Assembly (NCBI RefSeq): GCF_024199795.1
Contig: NZ_JANADK010000001.1
Location: 3,844,001-3,908,000, forward strand
Reading direction: 5' to 3'
Length of the DNA stretch: 64,000 nucleotides
Source: Bradyrhizobium sp. CCGB01
GTDB taxonomy: Bacteria > Pseudomonadota > Alphaproteobacteria > Rhizobiales > Xanthobacteraceae
The number at the start of each line of letters is the position of its first letter. Positions within the stretch are counted from its first letter, which is position 1. The position numbers and the translations under genes are program-made. Of this stretch, positions 33,191 through 41,777 are shown in pieces. Under the pieces are notes generated by a model. That model was not told where the DNA came from. It did not search any database and saw only the letters and a list, made by a program, of their open reading frames with translations.

Positions 33191-33702
33191 TGAGTGCCGC
33201 CCTGCCAATCGTGCGTATCCCCGTCGGCATCGTCGTCGAACGACGCAGGGCGGAGTCGCCCTGGGTCGATTTCATCTGGCGGAGCACCGCCGTTTTGCCG
33301 GACGAACCGGATACGAAACCCTGGACAATCTTGCGCGAGCAGGAGGGCAGCACCTTGTTTTATGTCGGCAGCGCAACGGTTGATCTGTACGTGTCGGAAA
33401 CCGCGCGTTACCGCGACAATGTTGCCTCCGGCACGCCGAGCATCTGGGTGATCTTGAGCCCATCCGAGGGCGCCTGGCCTTATGCGATCGCCGCAGCGAC
33501 GGCTGATCCCGCGGAAGGAGAGGGGTTTACCGAGGCCGCTGACAATCTGGTTGAAGCCGTACCAATGCCCGAGGCCGTGCGCGAGGTGATTGAAAGTTTT
33601 GTTGCCGAACACCACGTCGAGAGAGAGTTCGTCAAACGCGAGCGACGGCGCGCCGATCCCGAAGCCTTGGCGCGTCGGCAGCATGAAGGCGGGCAAGAAT
33701 GA
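33190..33702 (+). CDS. DUF3305 domain protein
   Basis: 170 residues. The start shares bases with the previous stop (TGATG). The family pattern is visible: IPVGIVVERRRAESPWVDFIWR near the N-terminus, a VDLYVSETARYRDN strand, PSIWVIL and a basic C-terminal tail. DUF3305 proteins travel with DUF3306 proteins and formate dehydrogenase in proteobacteria. Function is not established. Confidence 0.75.
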   Translation: MSAALPIVRIPVGIVVERRRAESPWVDFIWRSTAVLPDEPDTKPWTILREQEGSTLFYVGSATVDLYVSETARYRDNVASGTPSIWVILSPSEGAWPYAIAAATADPAEGEGFTEAADNLVEAVPMPEAVREVIESFVAEHHVEREFVKRERRRADPEALARRQHEGGQE

Positions 33703-34304
33703 CTGAGGAAGAGTTTCTCGCACGTTGGTCGCGCCGCAAGCGCGGGTCAAAACCGAATGCTCCGCCGGCGGAAATAGCCGAGCCGGCCGATGAGGCCGCG
33801 GTGCCGTCCCCGGCGGCCAAGGCCGAGCCGGACGTGGATCTCGGCAGCTTGCCGTCGATCGATGCGATCGCGGCCGGGACCGACATCACCGCATTCCTGC
33901 GCAAAGGTGTTCCGCAGGAATTGATGCACGCGGCTCTTCGCCGTGCCTGGACGGCCGATCCGGCGATCCGCGATTTCGTGGGGCTCGCCGAAAACGCCTG
34001 GGACTTCAACGATCCGAATGCCATGCCGGGGTTCGGACCGCTCGATTGCTCGCAGGCCGAGTTGGCCGCCTGGGTCGAGCGGATCGTCGGCGGCCTGCGG
34101 AACGCTGCAGAGGCATCTTCCGACACGCCAACGCAATTGCAGGAGTCCGCGGACGTTCCAAATGCGGATGTTGTGCACTCCGCAGTGCTTACAGAGTTTG
34201 ATCAAGCGGTCCACACCGAGATCGCTGCTCCCGTTGCATCGCAACCGACCACGGAAGCCGCGACTGTTCGGCGCCGCACACATGGCGGTGCTCTTCCTCG
34301 CTGA
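33699..34304 (+). CDS. DUF3306 domain protein
   Basis: 201 residues, overlapping the DUF3305 gene by 4 bp (ATGA). Diagnostic segments are FLARWSRRKR at the N-terminus, a disordered Ala/Pro/Glu linker, and LPSIDAI...DITAFLRKGVP with a following AALRRAWTADPAIRDF helix. It ends the overlapping accessory run; a 134-bp gap with a candidate promoter separates it from the TorD fusion. The tail beyond about residue 140 is poorly conserved in appearance. Confidence 0.75.
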   Translation: MTEEEFLARWSRRKRGSKPNAPPAEIAEPADEAAVPSPAAKAEPDVDLGSLPSIDAIAAGTDITAFLRKGVPQELMHAALRRAWTADPAIRDFVGLAENAWDFNDPNAMPGFGPLDCSQAELAAWVERIVGGLRNAAEASSDTPTQLQESADVPNADVVHSAVLTEFDQAVHTEIAAPVASQPTTEAATVRRRTHGGALPR

Positions 34305-34345
34305 CACTGCGACCAAAGGTATAGCCTCACGCTATGGGTCGGCGA

Positions 34346-34374
34346 TTGACCGTCCGAGGAGCGAGGTCTACGCT
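34346..34374 (+). promoter_or_regulatory. Candidate promoter of the torD-fdh operon
   Basis: TTGACC (34346-34351), a 17-bp spacer and TACGCT (34369-34374), 65 bp before the ATG of the TorD fusion. The -35 is good and the -10 is weak. It lies in the only gap of more than 100 bp in the FDH cluster. Confidence 0.35.
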
Positions 34375-34438
34375 CTGTTAGCGCTTTGTTACGCAAGCAA
34401 AATCGGTCATTCGGGGGTCTCGGGCGACGGAGGTCCAT

Positions 34439-35230
34439 ATGCGTGACGCCGGGCTTGATCGTGCCATTGACGCCGCAGGCGGCGTGGCCCGGCTTGCGCG
34501 CAAAATCCGCATCAGCCAGCCCTCGGTTTCGAACTGGAGCAAGATACCCGCTCAGCGGGTGATTGCGGTGGAAGCGGCAACAGGTGTTCCCCGGGCAGAA
34601 CTGCGGCCTGATCTCTATCCCGATCACCGTCAGGAACGCACGGTGTCGCAAGACAGCATCGATCCGATCGATGTCGCGCGATCGCGGGAATATGGCCTTC
34701 TCGCCGTCTTGCTCGCGGCTGCGCCGTCCAGGAACTTGCTCGATCGGCTTGCCAGTTTGAGCGGAGACGGGACCCCGCTTGGTCAGGCTCACGCCGGCTT
34801 GGCGGAAGCCGCTTCGCGCGCGAGCGTAGCTCAGGTCGAGCGGGAATATTTCGACCTCTTCGTTGGTCTCGGGCGCGGCGAGTTGCTGCCCTACGCCTCC
34901 TACTATTTGACCGGCTTCCTCAACGAACGGCCGCTGTCACGTTTGCGAACCGATCTCGCGGCGCTCGGCATCGCGCGCGCCGAGGGCAATTTCGAACCAG
35001 AGGATCATGCCGCCATCCTCTGCGAGATCATGGCAGGAATGGCCGACGGCCAACTGGATGCGCCGACGGATGTGCAGCGCGCACTGTTCGAGAAACACGT
35101 CTCGCCCTGGATGGGACGCCTGTTCGCCGACATGGAACAGGCGGCAAGCGCAAGATTCTATCGCGCGGTCGGCACGCTCGGCCGCCTGTTTATCGAGGTC
35201 GAGAGGCAAGCATTTTCGTTCGCTGAGTGA
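34439..35230 (+). CDS. HTH (YdaS-like)-TorD chaperone fusion for formate dehydrogenase
   Basis: 263 residues. The first 60 or so form a YdaS/Cro-like helix-turn-helix (AAGGVARLARKIRISQPSVSNW, then RVIAVEAATGVPRAELRPDLYP). The rest is a TorD/DmsD chaperone domain (AREYGLLAVLLAAAP..., VEREYFDLFVGLGRGELLPYASYY). TorD-family proteins hold Mo-enzymes during cofactor insertion and Tat export, and here the partner would be the Tat-dependent FDH alpha subunit downstream. The DNA-binding head suggests the chaperone could also sense unassembled enzyme and regulate transcription; that part is inference. Confidence 0.8.
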   Translation: MRDAGLDRAIDAAGGVARLARKIRISQPSVSNWSKIPAQRVIAVEAATGVPRAELRPDLYPDHRQERTVSQDSIDPIDVARSREYGLLAVLLAAAPSRNLLDRLASLSGDGTPLGQAHAGLAEAASRASVAQVEREYFDLFVGLGRGELLPYASYYLTGFLNERPLSRLRTDLAALGIARAEGNFEPEDHAAILCEIMAGMADGQLDAPTDVQRALFEKHVSPWMGRLFADMEQAASARFYRAVGTLGRLFIEVERQAFSFAE

Positions 35231-35259
35231 CCAGCGCAGGCTGGTCCGGGAGAAATGCG

Positions 35260-35469
35260 ATGAACGAAGACAAGCAAGCGACCGTCGGAAGGCGCGACTT
35301 TCTCCGCAAGGTTGGCATCGGCACGGTAGGCGCTGGCGCCACGCTGGCGACGCCGCTCGTCGGCTCTGCGCAAGCCGACAGCGAGAATGACGATGAGAAG
35401 CGCAAGGCGCGCTACAAGGAATCCGATCACGTGAAGGCCTATTACCGCGTCAACCGCTATCCCGCCTGA
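35260..35469 (+). CDS. Small Tat-dependent formate dehydrogenase accessory protein
   Basis: 69 residues. A twin-arginine signal (GRRDFLRKVGIGTVGAGA) occupies most of the protein, followed by a short Asp/Lys-rich tail ending HVKAYYRVNRYPA. This is the FDH-region Tat-target family, always next to the alpha subunit. ATG 35260 lies 30 bp after the TorD stop and 11 bp separate its stop from the alpha-subunit start. It may be an additional small subunit or escort. Confidence 0.75.
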   Translation: MNEDKQATVGRRDFLRKVGIGTVGAGATLATPLVGSAQADSENDDEKRKARYKESDHVKAYYRVNRYPA

Positions 35470-35480
35470 GGGAGGCTGCC

Positions 35481-38429
35481 GTGCTTATCAAGCGATCAGA
35501 TCAGCATTCTGGATCCGGCCACCGCGGCTCAGTCGCCGATACCTTGGCACACCAGGCCGGCGGTCTCGATCGCCGCACCTTCCTGCGGCGGTCCGGTCTT
35601 GCGGGTGGCGCGCTCGCGGCACTCGGCACAATGCCGGTTTCCGGCGTGCGCAAGGCGGAAGCCGCCGTGGCGGGTCCGCTGGCCGCCGGCGCCACCGTCA
35701 GGAAAAGCATCTGTACGCATTGTTCGGTCGGATGCACGGTGACCGCGGAGGTGTTGAACGGGGTCTGGATCGGTCAGGAACCGACCTGGGAGTCCCCCAT
35801 CAATCGCGGATCTCATTGCGCGAAGGGGGCTTCCGTGCGCGAGCTGGTGCACAGCGAGCGGCGTTTGCGCTATCCGATGAAGCTCGTGAACGGGCAATGG
35901 GCGCGCGTCTCCTGGGAGACTGCGATCAACGAGATCGGCGACAAGATCCTCGATGTTCGCGAAAAATCGGGCCCGGATTCCGTTTACTGGCTCGGGTCGG
36001 CCAAGATGACCAATGAAGGCGCTTATCTGTTCCGCAAGCTCGGGGCGTTCTGGGGTACCAACAACACCGACCATCAGGCCCGTATCTGCCATTCGACCAC
36101 CGTCACCGGCGTCGCCAATACCTGGGGCTACGGCGCGATGACCAACAGCTACAACGATATCCGCAATGCCAAGACCCAGATGATCATGGGCGGCAATCCG
36201 GCCGAGGCGCATCCGGTTTCGTTGCAGCATCTGCTCGAGGGCAAGGAGCTGCAAAAGGCCAACTTCATCGTCATCGACCCGCGCATGACGCGCACCGCGG
36301 CGCACGCGACGGAATACGTGCGGATGCGTCCGGGCACTGACATTCCGATACTCTACGGCATCATGTGGCACATCCTCCAGAACGGCTGGGAGGACAAGGA
36401 ATTCATCAGGCAGCGCGTCTACGGCTTCGACGATCTCCGCAAGGAAGTGGAGAAATGGAATCCGGAAGAGGTCGAGCGCGTCACCGGCATTCCCGCCGAA
36501 CAGCTCAAGCGGGTCGCCAAGATGTTCGCTACCGAGAAGCCGTCGACCTTGATCTGGGCCATGGGCCAGACCCAGAAGACCGTCGGCACGGCCAATGTGC
36601 GGGCGAGCTGCATTCTGCTGCTCATGACCGGCAATGTCGGTGGACCGGGCATGGGCGCCAACATCTTCCGCGGCCACGACAATGTGCAGGGCGCGACCGA
36701 TGTTGGTCTCGATATTGTGACGCTGCCATTCTACTACGGCCTCGCCGAGGGCGCGTGGAAGCACTGGTCGCGGGTCTGGGACGTCGACTACGAGTTCTTG
36801 AAGTCGCGCTTTGTTTCCAAGCAGATCATGGAAACTCCCGGCATTCCGCTCACCCGCTGGTTCGAGGCGGTGACGTTGCCGAAGGATCAGGTCGCTCAGC
36901 AAGACAATGTGCGGGCCGTGTTCGTTCAGGGACACGCCAGCAACAGCATCACGCGCATTCCGGAGTCTCTCAAGGGCCTGAAGGCGCTGGACCTGCTCGT
37001 CATTGCCGACCCGCACCCCACGACCTGGGCATCGCTGGCGGTCGAGGCCGGCCGCAAGGATGGCATTTACATTCTTCCGGTGGCTACGCAATTCGAGTGC
37101 AAGGGATCGCGCGTCGCCTCGAACCGCTCGCTGCAATGGGGCGAACAGATCGTGAAGCCAATCTTCGAATCCAAGGACGACCTCGAGGTCATCTATCTGA
37201 TGGCCAGGAAGCTCGGCTTCGCCGACCAGATGTTCAAGAAAATCAAGGTCGATAACAATCTGCCTGAAGCAGAAGACGTGCTGCGCGAGATGAACCGCGG
37301 CAGCTGGTCGACCGGCTATTGCGGGCAATCGCCCGAGCGGCTCAAGGCGCACATGAAGAACCAGGCGAAGTTCGACATGCTGACGATGCGTGCGCCCAAG
37401 GACGATCCCGAGGTCGGCGGCGATTATTACGGCCTGCCGTGGCCGTGCTGGGGCTCGCCGGAAGTCCGGCATCCCGGCACGCCGCTGCTCTACAATACCA
37501 ATCTCGCGGTGATGGACGGCGGCGGCACGTTCCGGCCGCGCTTCGGCATCGAGCGCGAGGAGAAGCTGCCCGACGGGACCACGCGCAAGGTCAGTCTGCT
37601 GGCCGACAAATCCTACTCCAAGGATTCCGAGATCCAGGACGGCTATCCCGAATTCACGCTGGCGAGCCTGAAGAAGCTTGGCTGGGACACGGATCTCACC
37701 GAAGCGGAGATGGCCACGATCATGAAGGTCAATCCGACCAATCCGGATTTGGTGTCGTGGTCGCTCGATCTCTCAGGGGGCATCCAGCGGGTCGCACTCA
37801 AACACGGCTGCGTGCCGTATGGCAATGGCAAGGCACGCATGAACGCCTTCGGCTTGCCTGATCCGATTCCGGTCCATCGCGAGCCGATCTACACGCCACG
37901 TGTCGACCTCGTCGAGAAATATCCGACGCTGCCCGATGCCAAGCAGTTTCGCATGCCCAACATCGGCTTCTCGGTGCAGAAGGCCGCTGTGGAGAAGGGG
38001 ATCGCCAAGCAGTTCCCGCTCATCCTCTCCTCGGGACGTCTCGTCGAGTATGAGGGCGGCGGCGAGGAGACCCGGACCAATCCGTGGCTTGCCGAACTGC
38101 AGCAGGACATGTTCATCGAGATAAATCCGGCCGATGCCGCCGATCGCGGCGTCAAGGACGGCGGCTGGGTCTGGGTCACGGGCGCCGAGAACAGTTCCAG
38201 GGCGAGGATGAAGGCGCTCGTCACCGAGCGTGTCGGCAGGGGCGTGGCCTGGATGCCTTTCCACTTCGGCGGTTGGCTCGCCGGCAAGGATCTCCGGGGC
38301 AACTATCCGAAGGGCACTGATCCGATCGTGCTCGGCGAAAGCGCCAACACGATCACCACCTACGGATACGATCCCGCGACGAACATGCAGGAGACCAAGG
38401 TCACCCTTTGCCAGATCTCGGCGGCATAA
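35481..38429 (+). CDS. Formate dehydrogenase alpha (molybdopterin) subunit
   Basis: 982 residues, GTG start after GGGAGG. The Tat signal is LDRRTFLRRSGLAGG (about residues 27-41). The N-terminal [4Fe-4S] motif is CTHCSVGC with a fourth Cys in GSHCAKG. The active-site ligand is Cys in ARICHSTTV, with the His that follows Sec/Cys in formate dehydrogenases. It is encoded by a normal TGC, so this is a Cys enzyme, not a selenoprotein. It oxidises formate to CO2 in the periplasm and passes electrons to the beta subunit. Periplasmic location is inferred from the Tat signal. Confidence 0.92.
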   Translation: MLIKRSDQHSGSGHRGSVADTLAHQAGGLDRRTFLRRSGLAGGALAALGTMPVSGVRKAEAAVAGPLAAGATVRKSICTHCSVGCTVTAEVLNGVWIGQEPTWESPINRGSHCAKGASVRELVHSERRLRYPMKLVNGQWARVSWETAINEIGDKILDVREKSGPDSVYWLGSAKMTNEGAYLFRKLGAFWGTNNTDHQARICHSTTVTGVANTWGYGAMTNSYNDIRNAKTQMIMGGNPAEAHPVSLQHLLEGKELQKANFIVIDPRMTRTAAHATEYVRMRPGTDIPILYGIMWHILQNGWEDKEFIRQRVYGFDDLRKEVEKWNPEEVERVTGIPAEQLKRVAKMFATEKPSTLIWAMGQTQKTVGTANVRASCILLLMTGNVGGPGMGANIFRGHDNVQGATDVGLDIVTLPFYYGLAEGAWKHWSRVWDVDYEFLKSRFVSKQIMETPGIPLTRWFEAVTLPKDQVAQQDNVRAVFVQGHASNSITRIPESLKGLKALDLLVIADPHPTTWASLAVEAGRKDGIYILPVATQFECKGSRVASNRSLQWGEQIVKPIFESKDDLEVIYLMARKLGFADQMFKKIKVDNNLPEAEDVLREMNRGSWSTGYCGQSPERLKAHMKNQAKFDMLTMRAPKDDPEVGGDYYGLPWPCWGSPEVRHPGTPLLYNTNLAVMDGGGTFRPRFGIEREEKLPDGTTRKVSLLADKSYSKDSEIQDGYPEFTLASLKKLGWDTDLTEAEMATIMKVNPTNPDLVSWSLDLSGGIQRVALKHGCVPYGNGKARMNAFGLPDPIPVHREPIYTPRVDLVEKYPTLPDAKQFRMPNIGFSVQKAAVEKGIAKQFPLILSSGRLVEYEGGGEETRTNPWLAELQQDMFIEINPADAADRGVKDGGWVWVTGAENSSRARMKALVTERVGRGVAWMPFHFGGWLAGKDLRGNYPKGTDPIVLGESANTITTYGYDPATNMQETKVTLCQISAA

Positions 38430-38441
38430 GGAGCAACGACG

Positions 38442-39038
38442 ATGGCACGTATGAAATTCCTCTGCGACGCCGACCGTTGCATCGAATGCAATGCCTGCGT
38501 CACCGCCTGCAAGAACGAGCATGAGGTGCCCTGGGGTATCAACCGGCGCCGCGTGGTCACCATCAATGACGGCAAGCCGGGCGAGCGTTCGATCTCGATG
38601 GCCTGCATGCATTGCACCGACGCGCCCTGCGCGGCAGTGTGCCCCGTGAACTGCTTCTACACCACTGCCGACGGCGTGGTGCTGCACTCCAAGGACCTCT
38701 GCATCGGCTGCGGCTATTGCTTCTACGCCTGTCCGTTCGGCGCGCCGCAATATCCCAAGGTTGGAAACTTCGGCTCGCGCGGCAAGATGGACAAATGCAC
38801 CTATTGCGCCGGGGGCCCCGAGGCCGACGGCAGCAAGGAGGAATACGAGAAGTATGGCGCAAACCGGCTGGCGGAGGGCAAGCTGCCGCTGTGTGCCGAA
38901 ATGTGCTCGACCAAGTCGTTGCTCGCCGGCGACGGGGAGATTATCGCCCAGATCTACAAGGAACGCGTGATGAAGCGCGGCTACGGCTCCGGCGCGTGGG
39001 GCTGGAAGACCGCGTATCGCGAGACGATCGAGTCCTGA
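38442..39038 (+). CDS. Formate dehydrogenase beta (4Fe-4S) subunit
   Basis: 198 residues with four Cys clusters: CIECNACVTAC, CMHCTDAPCAAVCP, CIGCGYCFYACP, and a fourth CTYC with CAEMC. This is the four-cluster FdnH/HybA-type ferredoxin that wires the alpha subunit to cytochrome b. There is no C-terminal membrane helix, unlike E. coli FdnH, so it must be held by the other subunits. The gene starts 12 bp after alpha. Confidence 0.9.
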   Translation: MARMKFLCDADRCIECNACVTACKNEHEVPWGINRRRVVTINDGKPGERSISMACMHCTDAPCAAVCPVNCFYTTADGVVLHSKDLCIGCGYCFYACPFGAPQYPKVGNFGSRGKMDKCTYCAGGPEADGSKEEYEKYGANRLAEGKLPLCAEMCSTKSLLAGDGEIIAQIYKERVMKRGYGSGAWGWKTAYRETIES

Positions 39039-39076
39039 CGCGGACGGCAGTCAAGGACGCGATGCGGGAGGCGCAG

Positions 39077-40078
39077 ATGGCGTCATTTGGACGATTCGTT
39101 AGCTTGCTGTTCGGCGCATGTGCGCTGCTTCTGGTGATCACGGCGGTTCCTGCGAGAGCCCAGCAGGTCAACCCGACCGCGAGCTCCGTCAAGGAGCAGC
39201 AACTGCTGCAGGAACTCAACCGGATCCAGGGCCGCGTCAGCATTCCGGATCAGAGGTCGGGCGTGCTGGAGCAACCGCAGGGGCGCGAATGGCGGGAGTT
39301 TCGCAATGTCACGCTGCGCTGGATCGGCGGCGTCGCGATTATCGGCATGTTGGCGCTGCTCGTGATCTTCTATCTGACCCGTGGCATGGTGCGGCTCGAA
39401 AGCGGGCGATCGGGACGCGCGATCGTGCGCTTCAACCTGTTTGAGCGCTTCGTGCATTGGATGACAGCCAGCTGCTTCATCATCCTCGCCATCTCCGGTC
39501 TGAACATCACCTTCGGGCGGCCGCTGTTGTTGCCGCTGATTGGCTTCGAGGCCTTCTCCGAGTGGTCGCAATGGGCGAAGTATGCCCACAACTATCTGAG
39601 CTTCCCGTTCACCATCGGCGTCGTCCTGATCTTCCTGATGTGGATCGCGGGAAATATCCCGAACAAGGTAGATGTTGCCTGGATCAGGCGGGGAGGGGGC
39701 CTTGTCGGCCATGATCATCCGCCGGCCTATCGCTTCAATGCCGGCCAGAAGATGATCTATTGGATCGTCGTGATCGGGGGCGGCCTCGTCGCCGCAACGG
39801 GATACGCGCTGATGTTCCCGTTCTACATGAGTGGTATCGAAGGCATGCAGGTGGCCCAGATCATCCACTCCGTGGTGTCCGTACTATTCGTGGCCGCAAT
39901 GATTGCGCATGTTTACATCGGCACGATCGGGATGGAGGGAGCCTTCGAGGCCATGGGCTCGGGTGAGGTCGACCTCAACTGGGCACGCGAACATCACAGC
40001 CTTTGGCTCGACGAGCAGATGGGGCGAACTGGACCGAGCGGTCAAAAGCCGCAACGGGCGACCGCTGCGGCTGAATGA
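39077..40078 (+). CDS. Formate dehydrogenase gamma (cytochrome b) subunit
   Basis: 333 residues. The signal peptide ends near RAQA, and a periplasmic stretch of about 70 residues precedes four membrane helices. Heme-ligand His residues are visible in FERFVHWMTASCFI, KYAHNYLSFPF and IIHSVVSVLFVAAMIAHVYIG. This is the FdnI-type diheme cytochrome b that reduces quinone. ATG 39077 is chosen over ATG 39062 because GGGAGG lies five bases before it. The N-terminal signal plus periplasmic domain is longer than in E. coli FdnI. Confidence 0.9.
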   Translation: MASFGRFVSLLFGACALLLVITAVPARAQQVNPTASSVKEQQLLQELNRIQGRVSIPDQRSGVLEQPQGREWREFRNVTLRWIGGVAIIGMLALLVIFYLTRGMVRLESGRSGRAIVRFNLFERFVHWMTASCFIILAISGLNITFGRPLLLPLIGFEAFSEWSQWAKYAHNYLSFPFTIGVVLIFLMWIAGNIPNKVDVAWIRRGGGLVGHDHPPAYRFNAGQKMIYWIVVIGGGLVAATGYALMFPFYMSGIEGMQVAQIIHSVVSVLFVAAMIAHVYIGTIGMEGAFEAMGSGEVDLNWAREHHSLWLDEQMGRTGPSGQKPQRATAAAE

Positions 40079-40112
40079 AAAGGACGGCTGATAGAGGTTG
40101 GTCCGGTATGCT

Positions 40113-40316
40113 CTATTGCGTCCGCTCTCTGGCGAACAGGACGGACCGGTCCTCGATCTGCTGCTCCGGTAGTGTGCCCGCTCGGCCTGTTTGCAGCTCC
40201 TGAATATTTGGCATGCCGCTCTGTGCAGAGCTAAAAAGTGCATGCGATCTGAGCATGCTGCTGGCCGCACTGATGACGAGCAAGGCCGAAACAAGCGAAA
40301 GCATAATGCGTTTCAT
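40113..40316 (-). CDS. Small exported hypothetical protein
   Basis: 67 residues. A hydrophobic signal (MKRIMLSLVSALLVISAASS) is followed by a short polar domain (PNIQELQTGRAGTLPEQQIEDRS). ATG 40316 has GGAG upstream. It is convergent with the cytochrome b gene. A CRP-type palindrome lies 63 bp upstream. No family is recognised. Confidence 0.6.
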   Translation of the reverse strand: MKRIMLSLVSALLVISAASSMLRSHALFSSAQSGMPNIQELQTGRAGTLPEQQIEDRSVLFARERTQ

Positions 40317-40378
40317 CCGACATCTCCATCCGGAGTTGCATTCTCCAGGACGGCGTAAGCTTTAATTCGCCCCAGTGA

Positions 40379-40394
40379 TGTGACCCGCATCACA
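40379..40394 (-). promoter_or_regulatory. CRP-type palindrome upstream of the small exported protein
   Basis: TGTGACCCGCATCACA matches the TGTGA-N6-TCACA consensus exactly. It does not match the TTGA-N6-TCAA box of FixK/FNR regulators. Its centre is about 70 bp before the ATG at 40316, a normal position for an activator site if the transcript starts 40-60 bp inside. No CRP-family gene is in the window. Confidence 0.45.
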
Positions 40395-40746
40395 TTTTTC
40401 CAAGCTTTTCGGGGGCCCACGGCCAACGAAAGGGCGGGCGATCCTCGTTGGTCCAGTTTCGTTGAAGCGATGTCACCTTCGCAGGAGTTTTTCGGCGGCC
40501 TGGACAGTTTGACTGCAAAGCAGGTTACCGCTGATCGTCGTTGTTGCGATCAGGACTGTGTCCAGGCGAATGGCCGGCCGACGCGGACGTGGGGCGCGAT
40601 CGCATTGACAGGAGCGGGGCCTCCCACCCGCGGCCGGAAGCTGAGCCCGTTTTTCGCCTGGCGGCCGGAGCGCGCCCCCCGACAGCCTCTTTGAGTGCAG
40701 ACGCCCTCGGCCGCCGCGGACGGCAATTTAGGCTGCCACCCGACGA
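40395..40746. other. Intergenic region without a recognised gene
   Basis: About 350 bp between the CRP-like site and the dioxygenase promoter. The frames that stay open here translate into Arg/Pro/Ala-rich shadow sequence with no recognised domain and no ribosome-binding site. No hairpin terminator or RNA gene is visible. Confidence 0.4.
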
Positions 40747-40775
40747 TTGACAGGCAATTATTACATGTCTAAAAA
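40747..40775 (+). promoter_or_regulatory. Promoter of the reductase-dioxygenase operon
   Basis: TTGACA (40747-40752), 17 bp, then TAAAAA (40770-40775). A perfect TATAAT at 40788-40793 is an alternative -10 but lacks a good -35 and would leave only about 8 nt of leader. The reductase ATG is at 40808. Confidence 0.45.
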
Positions 40776-40789
40776 TATGCAAATTCATA
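40763..40789. promoter_or_regulatory. Paired palindromes, putative MarR operator
   Basis: ACATGT (40763-40768) lies in the promoter spacer, followed by TATG-CAAATT-CATA (40776-40789). The same pair, in the same order relative to transcription, occurs in the iorA promoter at 50898-50925. Two MarR regulators are encoded between the two promoters. Confidence 0.45.
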
Positions 40790-40807
40790 TAATTGTGAGA
40801 TGCCTGA

Positions 40808-41758
40808 ATGGACGCGCATCCGCTCAAGCTCAAGGTGAGGTCGTGTACCGCGGAAACCGCGTCGGTACGGAGCCTTGTGTTTGGCGTGGAGAACGGTGTC
40901 GCGCCGCGATGGCAGGCGGGCGCCCATGTTCGCGTGGCGCTCCCGAATGGAGGAGACCGGCCGTATTCACTGATGGCCTTGCCGGGACTCCCGGACGGTG
41001 CTCTGGCGCTCGGGGTCCTGCGCGAGCAGGCCTCGACCGGAGGCTCGCAGTTCATGCACGCGCTGAAGATCGGCGATGTCGTAAAGGCAACCGCGCCGGT
41101 GAACAATTTCAGTCTGCACGGAGAGGCTTCACCTGCGCTGCTGCTTGCCGGTGGCATCGGCATCACGCCGATCCTGTCGATGGCGGCTGAGCTGAAAGCT
41201 CGCGGCAACCCGTATCGCCTGCACTACGCGGGCCGCGCGCGCGGGATGCTGGCGTTCCTGCCGCAATTGCAGGAGATCTGCCCGGACAGCCTCTCCATCC
41301 ATCATGACGACGACGACTCCCGCCTCGATATCGCAGCGGCGCTCGGTGATGTGTCGGCAAACTGCCACATCTACGTCTGCGGCCCTGGGGGAATGATCGA
41401 GGCGGTGAAGGCGGCCGCGCTTGCGAAGGGCATCCCGTCGGACCGCATCCACTACGAGCTCTTCAAGGCAGAGCAGCCGGGCGCGCCCGACGAGCCGTTC
41501 GAGGTCGAACTCAAGTCGAGCGGGCAGGTCGTCACCGTCGCGGCCGGCCAGACCATCATCCAGGCGCTGGAGGCTGTAGGTCTCGACGTTCTCTACGACT
41601 GCCAGCGCGGCGATTGCGGCATCTGCCAATGCGGCGTGATCTCGGGCGTTCCCGATCATCGCGACGTCATTCTCAGCGACGACGAGAAGGCGTCAAACAA
41701 GGTCATGCAGATCTGCGTGTCGCGCGCGAAATCGGAACGGCTGGTGTTGGATCTCTAG
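40808..41758 (+). CDS. Phthalate-dioxygenase-reductase-type electron transfer protein
   Basis: 316 residues in the order FMN-binding barrel (RPYSLM near residue 55), NAD domain (LLLAGGIGITPILSMA near 112-127, then CGPGGMIEAV) and a C-terminal plant-type 2Fe-2S domain with Cys in YDCQRGDCGICQCG and QICVSR. It moves electrons from NADH to the Rieske dioxygenase encoded next. The start ATG has no strong ribosome-binding site, and the leader is short. The PDR domain order (FMN, NAD, 2Fe-2S) distinguishes it from NDO-type reductases. Confidence 0.9.
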   Translation: MDAHPLKLKVRSCTAETASVRSLVFGVENGVAPRWQAGAHVRVALPNGGDRPYSLMALPGLPDGALALGVLREQASTGGSQFMHALKIGDVVKATAPVNNFSLHGEASPALLLAGGIGITPILSMAAELKARGNPYRLHYAGRARGMLAFLPQLQEICPDSLSIHHDDDDSRLDIAAALGDVSANCHIYVCGPGGMIEAVKAAALAKGIPSDRIHYELFKAEQPGAPDEPFEVELKSSGQVVTVAAGQTIIQALEAVGLDVLYDCQRGDCGICQCGVISGVPDHRDVILSDDEKASNKVMQICVSRAKSERLVLDL

Positions 41759-41777
41759 CGGGAGGCAAGGGGGCGTC

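Noticed and set aside
35481..38429. Selenocysteine in the FDH alpha subunit
   Set aside because: The active-site codon is TGC (Cys) in ARICHSTTV, and no in-frame TGA occurs in the gene.
40380..40694. Possible 104-aa gene in the intergenic region before the dioxygenase operon
   Set aside because: It would start inside the CRP-like palindrome, lacks a ribosome-binding site and looks like shadow translation.
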